Below are positions 35,078 to 43,256 of a stretch of 64,000 nucleotides of DNA, piece by piece (the first letter of the stretch is position 1; each line of letters starts with the position of its first letter). Position numbers and translations under genes: made by a program. The stretch is from DATBLY01 sp963705545 (GTDB lineage Bacteria > Actinomycetota > UBA4738 > HRBIN12), in NCBI GenBank assembly GCA_963705545.1, contig CAVPJX010000002.1, positions 1 through 64,000 on the forward strand, given 5' to 3'. Below the pieces are notes generated by a model. That model saw nothing but the letters and a program-made list of their open reading frames with translations. It made no database searches and was not told the origin of the DNA.

Positions 35078-35934
35078 GCACCGTCGAGGAGCACCGATCC
35101 TTCGTCGCGTCGCGGTTCCCGGACCTCGGGCCGATCGCGTCGTTCGAGCCGGTCGACGGCGGGTGGGACGTGTTCACGTACGTGGCGAACGGCGGATGGA
35201 TCGTGCAGTTCCCCCGCCTCCCGGGGACCGACGAGGTCCTGCGTCGCGAGGCCACGTTGCTCGACGGTCTGCAGGGCGAGGTGTCCGGCGCGCTTCCCGC
35301 CCCGTCGTTCGTCGCCCAGGAGCCGCCATGCCTCGTGTACCGACGGATCGAGGGGGCGCCGATCGGAGATCCCGCGACCCCCGGGATCTGGCCCGAGCGG
35401 CTCGGTCGCTTCCTCTACGACCTGCATCTCGTGCCGCCGGAGTTCGCGGGGCTCCGCGCGGCCGGTCCGGCGACGTGGCGCGAGGCGTACCGCGAGGAGC
35501 TCGATGGCTTCGGCCGTCGCGTGATGCCGTTGCTCGATCCGGACGAGCGCGCCGCGGCCGAGCGGATGTTCGCGGCGTTCCTCGACGACGAGCGGAACTT
35601 CCGGTTCGCGACGGGGGTCGTCCACCGCGACCTCGGGCCCGACCACCTCCTGCTGACGCCGGACGGCGACCTGGCCGGCGTGATCGACTGGGGCGACGCC
35701 GGCGTGGGCGACCCGGCGATCGACTTCGCCTGGCTCCTGCACCGGGCACCCGAGGCGGGGGAGCGGGCGCTCGCGGCCTACGGCGGGGCGCCCGACGAGC
35801 GCTTCCGCGAGCGGGCCAGGTTCTACGATCGCCTCGGGCCCTGGCACGAGGTGACGCACGGGCTCGACACGGATCAACCCGCGTTCGTCGCGAGCGGCCT
35901 GGCCGGGGTGCTCGACCGGCTCCCGCGCGGCTGA
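35074..35934 (+). CDS. Aminoglycoside phosphotransferase (APH)-fold kinase
   Basis: 286 residues. N-lobe VDGGWDVFTYVANGGWIVQFPR, then the catalytic loop HRDLGPDHLL (~187) and metal-binding DWGDAGVGDPAIDFAWLL. The APH/choline-kinase fold phosphorylates hydroxyl groups of antibiotics or small metabolites, and most chromosomal members have no proven resistance role. Coupled to the MFS gene by a GTGA overlap, a pairing also seen for resistance or export modules. Confidence 0.85.
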   Translation: MSTVEEHRSFVASRFPDLGPIASFEPVDGGWDVFTYVANGGWIVQFPRLPGTDEVLRREATLLDGLQGEVSGALPAPSFVAQEPPCLVYRRIEGAPIGDPATPGIWPERLGRFLYDLHLVPPEFAGLRAAGPATWREAYREELDGFGRRVMPLLDPDERAAAERMFAAFLDDERNFRFATGVVHRDLGPDHLLLTPDGDLAGVIDWGDAGVGDPAIDFAWLLHRAPEAGERALAAYGGAPDERFRERARFYDRLGPWHEVTHGLDTDQPAFVASGLAGVLDRLPRG

Positions 35935-36032
35935 GCGGGAGCCGCTGGACCGTCCCGCCACCGAGGTCGACGCCTGCGGCGTCGGCGGAGAAGATGTCTG
36001 GTACCGAACGAGGAGACGCGAAGGAGGCCGTG

Positions 36033-36500
36033 ATGGGCGAGGGATCCGGTGGCATGGTCGACAAGGGGAAGGACGTGGCGAGCGGCCTGGCCGACAAGAC
36101 GAAGGTGGTCGCTGGGGATCTCGCCGGGAAGGCCGGCCCCGCGGCGGGCAAGGCGAAGGACGTCGTCGGCAACCTGGCCGACAAGACGAAGGACGTGGCG
36201 AGCGACCTCGCCGACAAGGCCGCCCCGGCGGCCGAGAAGGCGAAGGACGTCGTGGTGGAGCTCGCCGACAAGCTCAAGGGCTTCCTGAACCGAGCCGAGG
36301 ACGGCACGGGTGAAGCCGTCGGGGACGCGAAGGACGCCGCGAAGCAGACCAAGGACGCCGCGACGGACGCGAAGGCGGCCGCGACGGACACCGCGAAGCA
36401 GACCAAGGACGCCGCGAAAGACGTCGCGAAGCAGACCAAGGACGCCGCGAAGGACGCCGCGAAGCAGACCAAGGACGCCGCGAAGGACGCGACCGACTGA
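36033..36500 (+). CDS. LEA-like (group 3) repeat protein
   Basis: 155 residues, nearly all A, K, D, T, V and Q, with no aromatic residue except one F. The N-terminal half repeats KDVASDLADK and GKAKDVVGNLADK; the C-terminal third consists of 11-residue units KQTKDAAKDAA. This is the amphipathic 11-mer pattern of group 3 LEA/CsbD-like desiccation and osmotic-stress proteins, unstructured when hydrated. GGAGG 5 bases before ATG 36033 supports this start; ATG 35994 would add 13 residues. Together with two mscS genes it hints at a habitat with osmotic swings. Confidence 0.72.
   Translation: MGEGSGGMVDKGKDVASGLADKTKVVAGDLAGKAGPAAGKAKDVVGNLADKTKDVASDLADKAAPAAEKAKDVVVELADKLKGFLNRAEDGTGEAVGDAKDAAKQTKDAATDAKAAATDTAKQTKDAAKDVAKQTKDAAKDAAKQTKDAAKDATD
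36339..36491 (+). repeat. 33-bp in-frame tandem repeats in the LEA-like gene
   Basis: Near-identical units beginning GCGAAGCAGACCAAGGACGC start at 36393, 36426 and 36459 (period 33); an earlier copy at 36339 is followed by a 24-base variant unit. The DNA identity exceeds what the protein repeat needs, suggesting recent expansion. Confidence 0.75.
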
Positions 36501-36524
36501 TCCGCGGTAGCCGGGTCCCGGACG

Positions 36525-37838
36525 TCAGTCCGCGCGGATCCCGGCCGGCATCAGCTCGCCGTGCGCCGCGATCAGGTCGTCGCACATCGCGACGATCCGA
36601 TCGGGCGGAAGGGTCGCCGCCGTGTTCGGGTCGAGGAGCGCCGCCTGGTAGACGAGGTCGCGCCGGCGCTCGATCGCCGCGCGCACCGTCAGCTCCACGA
36701 CGTTCAGGAAGGTCCGGTTGAGCGCCAGGCACTGCGGGGGGAGCTCCCCGATCCGCTGGGGATGGACGCCCTCGGCGTCCACGGTGCACGGGACCTCGAC
36801 GCACGCATCGGCGGGCAGGCCGTCGATCCACCCGTCGTTGCGGACGTTGCCGTACACCTCGCGCGCCCGGCCGGTCAGGATCGCGTGGACGATCTCGGAC
36901 GCGAGCTCGGACCCCGGCTCGAGCTCGATCGCCTCGCCCGCCGCGAGCGCCGCCTCCATCGCGGCGAACTCCGCCAGGTTCTCGTCGCTGCGACGGATGT
37001 ACTCGTCCACCGGGATCCGGAAGCGCTCGATCTGCGCGTCGTCGTGCAGGAACCAGGGCACGTACTCGGCCGAGTGCTCGCTCGACTCCGTGGGGAAGAA
37101 GCCGAAGCGCCGGAACAGCTCGACGCGCACGCGCCGGCCCAGGCCCTCGGGGTCGGCCTCGATCCGCTCGCGGAGTCGCGGGTACAGGTCCTCGCCGGTG
37201 GCGGTCCGTTCGAAGCGGATCACGAAGCACTGGTGGTTGAAGCCGGCCGTGCGGAACGTGATCTCGTCCTGGGGGAGGCCGACCATCCGGGCGAGGAACG
37301 CGTGGGTGTCGCGGACGGAGTGGCACACGCCGACGACGTTGGCGAAGCGCGACCCCGCGTAGACGCCCCACGGCACCATCGCCATCGGGTTCGTGTACGA
37401 GAGCAGGAGCGCGTCCGGACAGCGCTCGGCCATCTCGTCACCCATCTCGATCATGACCGGGATCGTCCGGAGCCCCCGGAAGATCCCGCCGATCCCGATC
37501 GTGTCCGCGATCGTCTGCCGCACGCCGTGGCGCGTCGGGATCTCGAAGTCGCGGACGGTCGCCGCGTAGCCGCCGACCTGGATCTCGTTGATCAGGAAGT
37601 CCGCGCCGTCGAACGCGGGGCCTCGGTCGAGGTGCGACTCCACCACGTAGCCCGCATCCGTCGCCTCGATCGCGTAGCGCGCGAGCCGCTCCGCCGTCGC
37701 GAGGCGACCCACATCGATGTCGTGCAGCGCGATCGTCAGCGACCCGTGCAGCTCCTCGAAGGCGCAGAGGTCGGCGAGCAGGCTTCGGGTGAACTCGACG
37801 CTCCCGGCGCCGATCAGCACGATCCTCGTGCGGGCCAT
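36525..37838 (-). CDS. GH4 family NAD-dependent glycosidase (MelA-type), copy 2
   Basis: 437 residues. IVLIGAGSVEFTRSLLADL (Rossmann with the GH4 Ser/Phe), DTIGIGGIFRGLRTIP, SYTNPMAMVPW, VGVCHSVRDTH, TAGFNHQCFV and YGNVRNDGWIDGLP. Closer to the alpha-galactosidase/alpha-glucosidase prototype (GSVEFT start) than copy 1, which has GGWVFP at the same place. Stands alone on the minus strand, so it must have its own control. Convergent with the LEA-like gene. Confidence 0.9.
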   Translation of the reverse strand: MARTRIVLIGAGSVEFTRSLLADLCAFEELHGSLTIALHDIDVGRLATAERLARYAIEATDAGYVVESHLDRGPAFDGADFLINEIQVGGYAATVRDFEIPTRHGVRQTIADTIGIGGIFRGLRTIPVMIEMGDEMAERCPDALLLSYTNPMAMVPWGVYAGSRFANVVGVCHSVRDTHAFLARMVGLPQDEITFRTAGFNHQCFVIRFERTATGEDLYPRLRERIEADPEGLGRRVRVELFRRFGFFPTESSEHSAEYVPWFLHDDAQIERFRIPVDEYIRRSDENLAEFAAMEAALAAGEAIELEPGSELASEIVHAILTGRAREVYGNVRNDGWIDGLPADACVEVPCTVDAEGVHPQRIGELPPQCLALNRTFLNVVELTVRAAIERRRDLVYQAALLDPNTAATLPPDRIVAMCDDLIAAHGELMPAGIRAD

Positions 37839-37872
37839 CGGGTCCGCAGTCTCGCAGAACGCCGCCCGCGGC

Positions 37873-37878
37873 TACGAT
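37873..37878 (+). promoter_or_regulatory. -10 element of the Lrp-domain gene
   Basis: TACGAT, placing the transcription start near 37885 and a leader of about 30 bases with GGGAGG 8 bases before ATG 37916. One of the leadered genes here. Confidence 0.4.
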
Positions 37879-37915
37879 GGCGCCTCGGCCGTCGAGACGC
37901 GGGAGGTTCTGACCG

Positions 37916-38149
37916 ATGGTGAGCGCGTACATCCTGGTGCAGACGGAAGTGGGGAAGGCGGGTCAGGTGACGGACCAGATCCGCGGGCTCGAGGGTGTCT
38001 CGCAGGTCGACGGCGTGACCGGCCCGTACGACGTGATCGCCCGCGTGGAGGCCGCCGACCTGGACGCCCTGGCCAAGGCGATCGTGATGCCGATGCAGGA
38101 GCTCGAGGGGATCACGCGCACGCTGACCTGTCCCGTCCTGCAGTTCTGA
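37916..38149 (+). CDS. Stand-alone Lrp/AsnC ligand-binding (RAM) domain protein
   Basis: 77 residues, the whole being one alpha-beta RAM domain (AYILVQTEVGKAGQVTDQIR, GVTGPYDVIARVEAAD, LEGITRTLTCPVLQF) without a DNA-binding helix-turn-helix. Such SraMs form rings that bind amino acids and can modulate full-length Lrp proteins. GGGAGG gives a clear ribosome-binding site. Confidence 0.88.
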   Translation: MVSAYILVQTEVGKAGQVTDQIRGLEGVSQVDGVTGPYDVIARVEAADLDALAKAIVMPMQELEGITRTLTCPVLQF

Positions 38150-38156
38150 CCCGTCC

Positions 38157-38882
38157 GTGACGATCCGCATCCGCACGGACGACCAGATCTCCGACGTCGA
38201 CGGCGACTGGTTCCGCGCGCGCTGGCACTACTCGTTCGACTCCTACTTCGACCCGGAGTACGTGCGGTTCGGGACGCTGCGGGTCTTCAACGACGACCGG
38301 CTGGTCCCGGGCGCGATCTGGCCGATGCATCCGCACCAGGACGTCGAGGGGTTGACCTACGTCGTCGAGGGCAGCTTCCGGCATCAGGACGATGTCGGCG
38401 GGCCACCGGGGCCGCTCCCCGCGGGCTCGGTGCAGCGGATGACGCTCGGCTCCGGGGCCTGGCACTCCGAGCAGAACGCGAGCGAGACCGAGCCGATGCG
38501 GTTCATCCAGCTCTGGATCCTGCCGTCCACGCCGGGCCTGACACCCGGCGTGGAGCAGAAGGTCTTCACGCTCGCCGATCGCACGGACCGGCTCCTGAAG
38601 GCGATCAGCGGGGACGGGGGCGACGCGGTGCTCGTCCATCAGGACGCGCACGTGTTCGTCTCCCACCTGACCGCCGGAGCCGAGCGTCGTCTCACGAGCT
38701 CGAGTCCCGGACGCGGCGCCTACCTCTACGTGATCGAGGGCGACGTCGCGGTGAACGGCGAACGGATGGTCACCGGCTCCGCGGCGCAGATCACCGCCGA
38801 GGATCGGATCGCGATCGAGGCCGCGGCGGTCTCCGAGCTGATCCTGGTCGACGTCGCGCTCGGCGACCCAGCGGACGCGTGA
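38157..38882 (+). CDS. Pirin-family bicupin protein
   Basis: 241 residues. RARWHYSFDSYFDPEYVRFGTLRVFNDDRLVPG and WPMHPHQDVEGLTYVVEG hold the His residues of the N-terminal cupin metal site; MRFIQLWILPS follows, and a second cupin with AYLYVIEGDVAVNGE. It matches the YhhW-type quercetinase/pirin family. The true substrate is unknown. It is joined to the next gene by a GTGA overlap. Confidence 0.88.
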   Translation: MTIRIRTDDQISDVDGDWFRARWHYSFDSYFDPEYVRFGTLRVFNDDRLVPGAIWPMHPHQDVEGLTYVVEGSFRHQDDVGGPPGPLPAGSVQRMTLGSGAWHSEQNASETEPMRFIQLWILPSTPGLTPGVEQKVFTLADRTDRLLKAISGDGGDAVLVHQDAHVFVSHLTAGAERRLTSSSPGRGAYLYVIEGDVAVNGERMVTGSAAQITAEDRIAIEAAAVSELILVDVALGDPADA

Positions 38883-39409
38883 TCCGGGTCCGCGTAGCGC
38901 GGAGCGACGCGCTCTCGCCGGAGGAGCGCGCCGCGTTGCGGGCGCTCTTCGAGATCTGCTGGGAGGACTTCGCGCAGTCGGACTGGGAACACATGTTCCC
39001 CGCGGACCACGTGCTGGCGGAGCGCGACGGGCGGATCGTGAGCCACGGCGCCGTGATCGAGCGCGAGCTCCGGATCGGGGAACTCGGTCTGCGGACCGGC
39101 TACGTGGAGAACGTGGCGACCGAGCCGGCCTTCCGCGCGAACGGGTTCGCCACCGCGGTGATGGAGGAGATCGGTCGCCGGATCGACGCATCCTTCGAGC
39201 TCGGCGCCCTCGACACGGGACGGCCCGCCTTCTACGAGCGGCTCGGCTGGGAGCGCTGGACCGGTCCCACCGCCGTCCGCCGGGCGGGTCACCTGATCGC
39301 CACCCCCGAGGAGGATGATGCCGTGCTCGTGCGTCGAACCCCGAGGACGCCGCCGCTCGATCCCCGCGCCCGGATCAGCTGTGACGATCGTCCGGGCGAC
39401 GTCTGGTGA
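38879..39409 (+). CDS. AAC(2')-I-like aminoglycoside 2'-N-acetyltransferase
   Basis: 176 residues, a GNAT fold matching mycobacterial AAC(2')-Ic along its length (181 residues there, from memory): DWEHMF, a SHGAVIEREL strand, LRTGYVENVATEPAFRANGFATAVM (acetyl-CoA site), FELGALDTG, FYERLGWERWTGPT, TPEEDDAVLV and the shared C-terminus GDVW. The family acetylates the 2'-amine of aminoglycosides and may have a cell-wall housekeeping role in mycobacteria. GTG 38879 overlaps the pirin stop. Resistance activity is not shown by sequence alone. Confidence 0.82.
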   Translation: MIRVRVARSDALSPEERAALRALFEICWEDFAQSDWEHMFPADHVLAERDGRIVSHGAVIERELRIGELGLRTGYVENVATEPAFRANGFATAVMEEIGRRIDASFELGALDTGRPAFYERLGWERWTGPTAVRRAGHLIATPEEDDAVLVRRTPRTPPLDPRARISCDDRPGDVW

Positions 39410-39487
39410 GGGTCGGTCGTTGCCACGGTGCTCTCGCCCCGGGAGGATGGGTGCCCGAGTTCACGATCGAGGAGGCCCCCCCGAACG

Positions 39488-41197
39488 ATGTTGACGCGAC
39501 GTGCGACCCGTGCAGCGCTGGGCTCCATCCTGGCGATCGCCGTAGCGCTGCCCGCGTCGGCGGCCGCGCCCTCCCCCCGGGGGGAGGCTCCGGGCCGTGA
39601 TCCGTTCACGGGCACCGCGACGTCCGGAGCCTCCGGCGAGAAGCGGATGCCCGGCCTGGTCCCGACCCGGCACGATGTGCTTCGGCGGCAGCTCGACCGC
39701 GGTGCCCTGACCGAGGCCGAATACGCGCTGGCGCGCGCACGATCCCTGTTCCACCCGCAGGCGTCGGCGGCGCGGTTCGGCGACGTCACGGCGCCGCGCC
39801 GGCTCGACGCCACCCTGGTGCTGCGTGACCTGGCGATCCGCCAGCGCGCGCTCCACGGCGCGAAGCTCGAGCGAGCGCGAGCCATCCTCGGGCGGCCGAC
39901 CGAAGGGAACGGCGATCCGAGCGGCGACGGCTACTCGGTCCCCGCCTTGAACACGTGCTCGGCGAACGCCTGTGTCACGTGGGTCCCGTCCACGCCGGAC
40001 GCGCCGGCGGCCACCGACACCGACGGCGACACGATCCCGGACTGGGTCGAGCAGACGAGCGATGTCGTCGAGGAAGTGTGGGCCCACGAGATCACCCAGC
40101 TCGGCTACCGGGCGCCGAAGGACGACAGCACCTCGACGGAGCACGGGCCCGACGGGCACATCGACGTCTACATCGCGAACCTCGGCGACGACGGGCTCTA
40201 CGGGTACTGCACGAGCGACGACCCGAACCTCGGGTCCAACTCGACCTACGACTTCTGGGATCTGTCGGCGTACTGCGTCGTGGACAACGACTACGAGGAG
40301 TTCCCGCTGCCGGGTCTTCCCTCGCTGCAGGTGACGGTCGCGCACGAGTTCTTCCACGCGGTGCAGTTCGCCTACGACGCGTTCGAGGACGCCTGGTACA
40401 TGGAGGGCACCGCGTCGTGGATGGAGGACGAGGTCTACACCGACGTGAACGACAACCTCCAGTACCTGGCGGACAGCCAGATGCGCCATCCGGAGAAGCC
40501 GCTCGACTTCGGGAACCAGGGGTACCTCGGCTGGTACGGGTCGTGGATCTTCTGGCGGTTCCTCGAGGAGTCCCTCGCCGACCAGCCGGATCCCGCGATC
40601 GTCCGGGAGTCGTGGGAGCAGGCCGACGGCGCGCAGGGAGGCCCCGACCGCTACTCGACATCGGCGTTGCAGGCGGCGCTGAAGCAGCGGCAGTGGGAGT
40701 TCCGCTGGTCGTACGCGGACTTCGGGGCGTGGAACGCGAACCCCGCCGCGACGTACGCGGAGGGCGATGCCTATCCGACCCCGCCGTTCGCGGGGAAGCT
40801 CACGATCCGATCGTCCAAGCCGGAGGTCGGACCCCTCGTGCTGACGATGGACCACCTGACGACCGGCTACGTGCTCTTGAAGCCCGGCTCGGGCGTGGCG
40901 TCGAACGCGAAGATCCGCGTCTCCGTCGACGGTCCGGACTACGCGCGCGGCCCCGAGGCCACCCTGGTCGTGACGAAGACGTCGGGCGCGATCTCCTACG
41001 TCGCGTTCAAGCTGAACGCGGACGGGGACGGGGTCAAGACGGTGAGGTTCGGCAAGGGCGCGGTCGCCTCGGTGACGCTGGTGCTCACGAACGCGAGCAT
41101 CCGCTTCACGTGCTGGCGCAACACCCGCTACTCCTGTCAGGGCAAGCCGAAGGACGACGACACGCGCCACGTCTTCGACGTGACGTTGATCCAGTAG
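39488..41197 (+). CDS. Secreted metalloprotease-like protein (MXAN_6640-like)
   Basis: 569 residues from ATG 39488. Signal peptide LTRRATRAALGSILAIAVALPASAAA; a basic helical propeptide-like region (to ~140); DTDGDTIPDWVEQTSDVVEEVWAHEI; then the zinc motif VAHEFFHAVQFAYD (~284) with downstream WYMEGTASWMEDEVY, as in the MXAN_6640 family of putative metalloproteases; and a C-terminal beta domain of ~140 residues with two Cys. Exported and probably proteolytic; the substrate is unknown. The stop codon abuts that of the opposing FAD oxidase gene. Confidence 0.8.
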   Translation: MLTRRATRAALGSILAIAVALPASAAAPSPRGEAPGRDPFTGTATSGASGEKRMPGLVPTRHDVLRRQLDRGALTEAEYALARARSLFHPQASAARFGDVTAPRRLDATLVLRDLAIRQRALHGAKLERARAILGRPTEGNGDPSGDGYSVPALNTCSANACVTWVPSTPDAPAATDTDGDTIPDWVEQTSDVVEEVWAHEITQLGYRAPKDDSTSTEHGPDGHIDVYIANLGDDGLYGYCTSDDPNLGSNSTYDFWDLSAYCVVDNDYEEFPLPGLPSLQVTVAHEFFHAVQFAYDAFEDAWYMEGTASWMEDEVYTDVNDNLQYLADSQMRHPEKPLDFGNQGYLGWYGSWIFWRFLEESLADQPDPAIVRESWEQADGAQGGPDRYSTSALQAALKQRQWEFRWSYADFGAWNANPAATYAEGDAYPTPPFAGKLTIRSSKPEVGPLVLTMDHLTTGYVLLKPGSGVASNAKIRVSVDGPDYARGPEATLVVTKTSGAISYVAFKLNADGDGVKTVRFGKGAVASVTLVLTNASIRFTCWRNTRYSCQGKPKDDDTRHVFDVTLIQ

Positions 41198-42409
41198 CTA
41201 GTCGCTCGCGTCGGGCGGGAACGGGAGCGCGATCGGGTCGTAGAACGGTGAGCGCCCGTGCTCGTCGAACCGGTCCATCCCGAGGTCCGTCACGTCGATC
41301 AGACCGGTCGTTCCGGTCATCGCCAGATCGGCGGCCACGCGGGCCACGGCCGGGCCCCACATCATGCCGTGGCCGCCCGGTGAGGCGACCGTCGCGCCCT
41401 CGACCCGCGTGCCGTCGGTCGTGACGAGCGGGCCGAGGATCGGCAGGTGATCCGGCGTGTAGTCGATCGTGCCGGCCCATGCCTTGCGGATCCCGAGGCC
41501 CGCGGTGACCGGCACGAGCCGATGGAGCCGCCGCTCCATCCGGCGCAGGTAGGGCCAGTCGATCTCGGTCGCCGGGCCCGGGCGTTCCTTCGGGTTGCTC
41601 ATCCCCCAGAGCAGGCCGCCCTCCTCGAGGCGCCAGTAGATCCCGGCGCGCACGTCGAAGACCATCGGGAGGCGCTCCACGTCGAACGCGGGATGCGGCT
41701 CGGTGACCACGACCTGGTGCCGCGCGCCGCCGGCGAAGATCCGCGCGTCGACCAGCCGCCCGACGGCGCGCAGGGTCGGCCCGCCGGTCAGGATCACCCG
41801 CTCCGTCGCGATCGTCCCGGCCGATGTCTCGACGCCGGTCACGCGCCGCGAGCCCCCGCGTGCCTTCGCGGTGCGCAGGCCGAGGAACGCCGTGCGCTCC
41901 CGCAGATCCACGCCGGCGCGCTGCATGGCTAGCGAGTACGCGCGCACGTTGCGGGGCGGGTCGATCGCGCCGTCGATGTCGAGGTAGCTCCCGCCTCGGT
42001 GACCGACGTCCGCGAGCGTCGGGTTGAGCCGGCACGCCTCCGCCGCGTCGGTCCACCGCACGTCGAGGCCCTCGGCGCGCTGCATCTCGACGCGCGCGCG
42101 ACCGTCCCGTTCGTCCCGGGCCGTGGTCGCGAGGATCAGGTAGCCCAGCTCACGGAACCCCGAGTCGGTCCCGAGGATCGCCCGCTGGCCGTTGTAGAAG
42201 TCGATGCTGAAGCGGCCGAGGGCGACCGTCGCGGGCGTGCCGCCCTGCGCGCGGACGACCCCGGCCGCGCGCGAGGAGGCGCCCTGTCCGGCGAGGCCCT
42301 GCTCGAGGACGACGACCCGGCCGGCGCCGTCCGTCGCCGCGAACCACGACGCCCATCCGCCGACCGTCCCGGCGCCGACCACGACCAGGTCGGCCGACTC
42401 CCTCGCCAT
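41198..42409 (-). CDS. FAD-dependent amino-acid/sarcosine oxidase-like enzyme (DAO family)
   Basis: 403 residues. GxGxxG dinucleotide motif VVVGAGTVGGWASW at the N-terminus, GQGASSRAAGVVRAQGG, YLDIDGAIDPPRNVRAYS, and the C-terminal AWAGTIDYTPDHLPILGPL, SPGGHGMMWGPA. Member of the D-amino-acid oxidase/glycine-sarcosine dehydrogenase superfamily. The second Gly of the motif carries T-V between. A TACACT -10 (42439-42434) and GGGAGGG before ATG 42409 give a leadered transcript. Confidence 0.88.
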   Translation of the reverse strand: MARESADLVVVGAGTVGGWASWFAATDGAGRVVVLEQGLAGQGASSRAAGVVRAQGGTPATVALGRFSIDFYNGQRAILGTDSGFRELGYLILATTARDERDGRARVEMQRAEGLDVRWTDAAEACRLNPTLADVGHRGGSYLDIDGAIDPPRNVRAYSLAMQRAGVDLRERTAFLGLRTAKARGGSRRVTGVETSAGTIATERVILTGGPTLRAVGRLVDARIFAGGARHQVVVTEPHPAFDVERLPMVFDVRAGIYWRLEEGGLLWGMSNPKERPGPATEIDWPYLRRMERRLHRLVPVTAGLGIRKAWAGTIDYTPDHLPILGPLVTTDGTRVEGATVASPGGHGMMWGPAVARVAADLAMTGTTGLIDVTDLGMDRFDEHGRSPFYDPIALPFPPDASD

Positions 42410-42505
42410 CCCGCGCTCCCTCCCGAGCGGCCGAGTGTAGCGAGGGGCTCCGGCCGTTCGGTAGGCAGCGGGTCTAACCCACCTCGCGTGGCTCGGCGTG
42501 CGACC

Positions 42506-42961
42506 TCATCCCGCGGGCTCGCCGACGGTGAGGTCGTACTCGAACATCACGGAATGCTCACCGTCCCACCGTCCGCCGGTGCTCCGGTACAGGCGCATCG
42601 CCGGCCCGTTCGCCTGGTCCGTCAAGACCCACATGCCGACGCACCCGCGTTCGCGGCCGAGTCGCTTGAGCTCGTCGATGAGGGCGCGAGCGACGCCGTG
42701 ACGGCGCGCTCCTTCCACGACGGAGATCTCGTTCAGGAAGAGCTCGCACCGCTTGTCCGGATGGAAGATCTCGACCGCAGACGCGAACCCCGCCGGTCGA
42801 TCGTCGACGTAGCCGAGGACCAGGTGGTGCCGTTCGTCGTCGAGGAACCGCCGTGTCTCCTCGGAGAGCACCACGTGGTCGAACGCCTCCTCGGATCGAG
42901 CGACATCGGCCTCGTCTGACTGGCTCGCCCGCCGAACCCGAACGTGGGGGTTGGCCGTCAT
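42506..42961 (-). CDS. GNAT acetyltransferase resembling AAC(3)-I
   Basis: 151 residues. The core reads ELFLNEISVVEGARRHGVARALIDELKRLGRERGCVGMWVL...NGPAMRLYRSTGG, with the acetyl-CoA loop RRHGVA. Layout and the FD..VLSEETRRFL N-terminus recall AAC(3)-I aminoglycoside acetyltransferases, but many GNATs share it. Its ATG overlaps the stop of the upstream small gene (ATGA), so they form an operon. Confidence 0.75.
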   Translation of the reverse strand: MTANPHVRVRRASQSDEADVARSEEAFDHVVLSEETRRFLDDERHHLVLGYVDDRPAGFASAVEIFHPDKRCELFLNEISVVEGARRHGVARALIDELKRLGRERGCVGMWVLTDQANGPAMRLYRSTGGRWDGEHSVMFEYDLTVGEPAG

Positions 42962-43218
42962 CCGGCGGGGACGACGGCCACGAGCGTCGCGAGGTCCAGC
43001 GTCTGCCGCACCGCCTTGCCGAGGCGGGGCTTCTCCTCGAACGTCAGGCGCACCGACCCCGGCGCGTCCGGCTCGGACCCGGGGACCGACTCGATCGCCA
43101 GCAGGACGCCGGTGAACCGGAACGTCCGCCGCAGCCGCTCGTGCTTGCGATCGACACGGTATCGGCGCCCGATCTCGAGCGTCGACGGATCCACGCCTCC
43201 CGGCTTCGGCTGCGACAT
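42958..43218 (-). CDS. Small conserved-looking protein of unknown function
   Basis: 86 residues, not recognised. LEIGRRYRVDRKHERLRRTFRFTGVLLAIESV followed by VRLTFEEKPRLGKAVRQTLDL looks like a small beta-barrel (SH3- or Hfq-like) with many Arg/Lys, possibly nucleic-acid or metabolite binding. First gene of a two-gene operon with the GNAT. A TATCGT -10 (43233-43228) lies 9 bases before ATG 43218. Confidence 0.6.
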   Translation of the reverse strand: MSQPKPGGVDPSTLEIGRRYRVDRKHERLRRTFRFTGVLLAIESVPGSEPDAPGSVRLTFEEKPRLGKAVRQTLDLATLVAVVPAG

Positions 43219-43227
43219 CGTGAACCC

Positions 43228-43250
43228 ACGATAGGCGAGCGGCGTACCGT
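43228..43250. promoter_or_regulatory. Divergent -10 elements
   Basis: Minus: TATCGT (43233-43228), 9 bases before ATG 43218. Plus: TACCGT (43245-43250), 6 bases before ATG 43257. Only 11 bases separate the two cores. Confidence 0.5.
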
Positions 43251-43256
43251 TAGGAC

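Noticed and set aside
35174..36472. Long antisense open frame across the APH and LEA-like genes
   Set aside because: Low-complexity serine/arginine-rich product, antisense to two genes with clear motifs.
36339..36491. CRISPR-like array
   Set aside because: The 33-bp repeats are contiguous, in frame and protein-coding, with no spacers and no cas genes.
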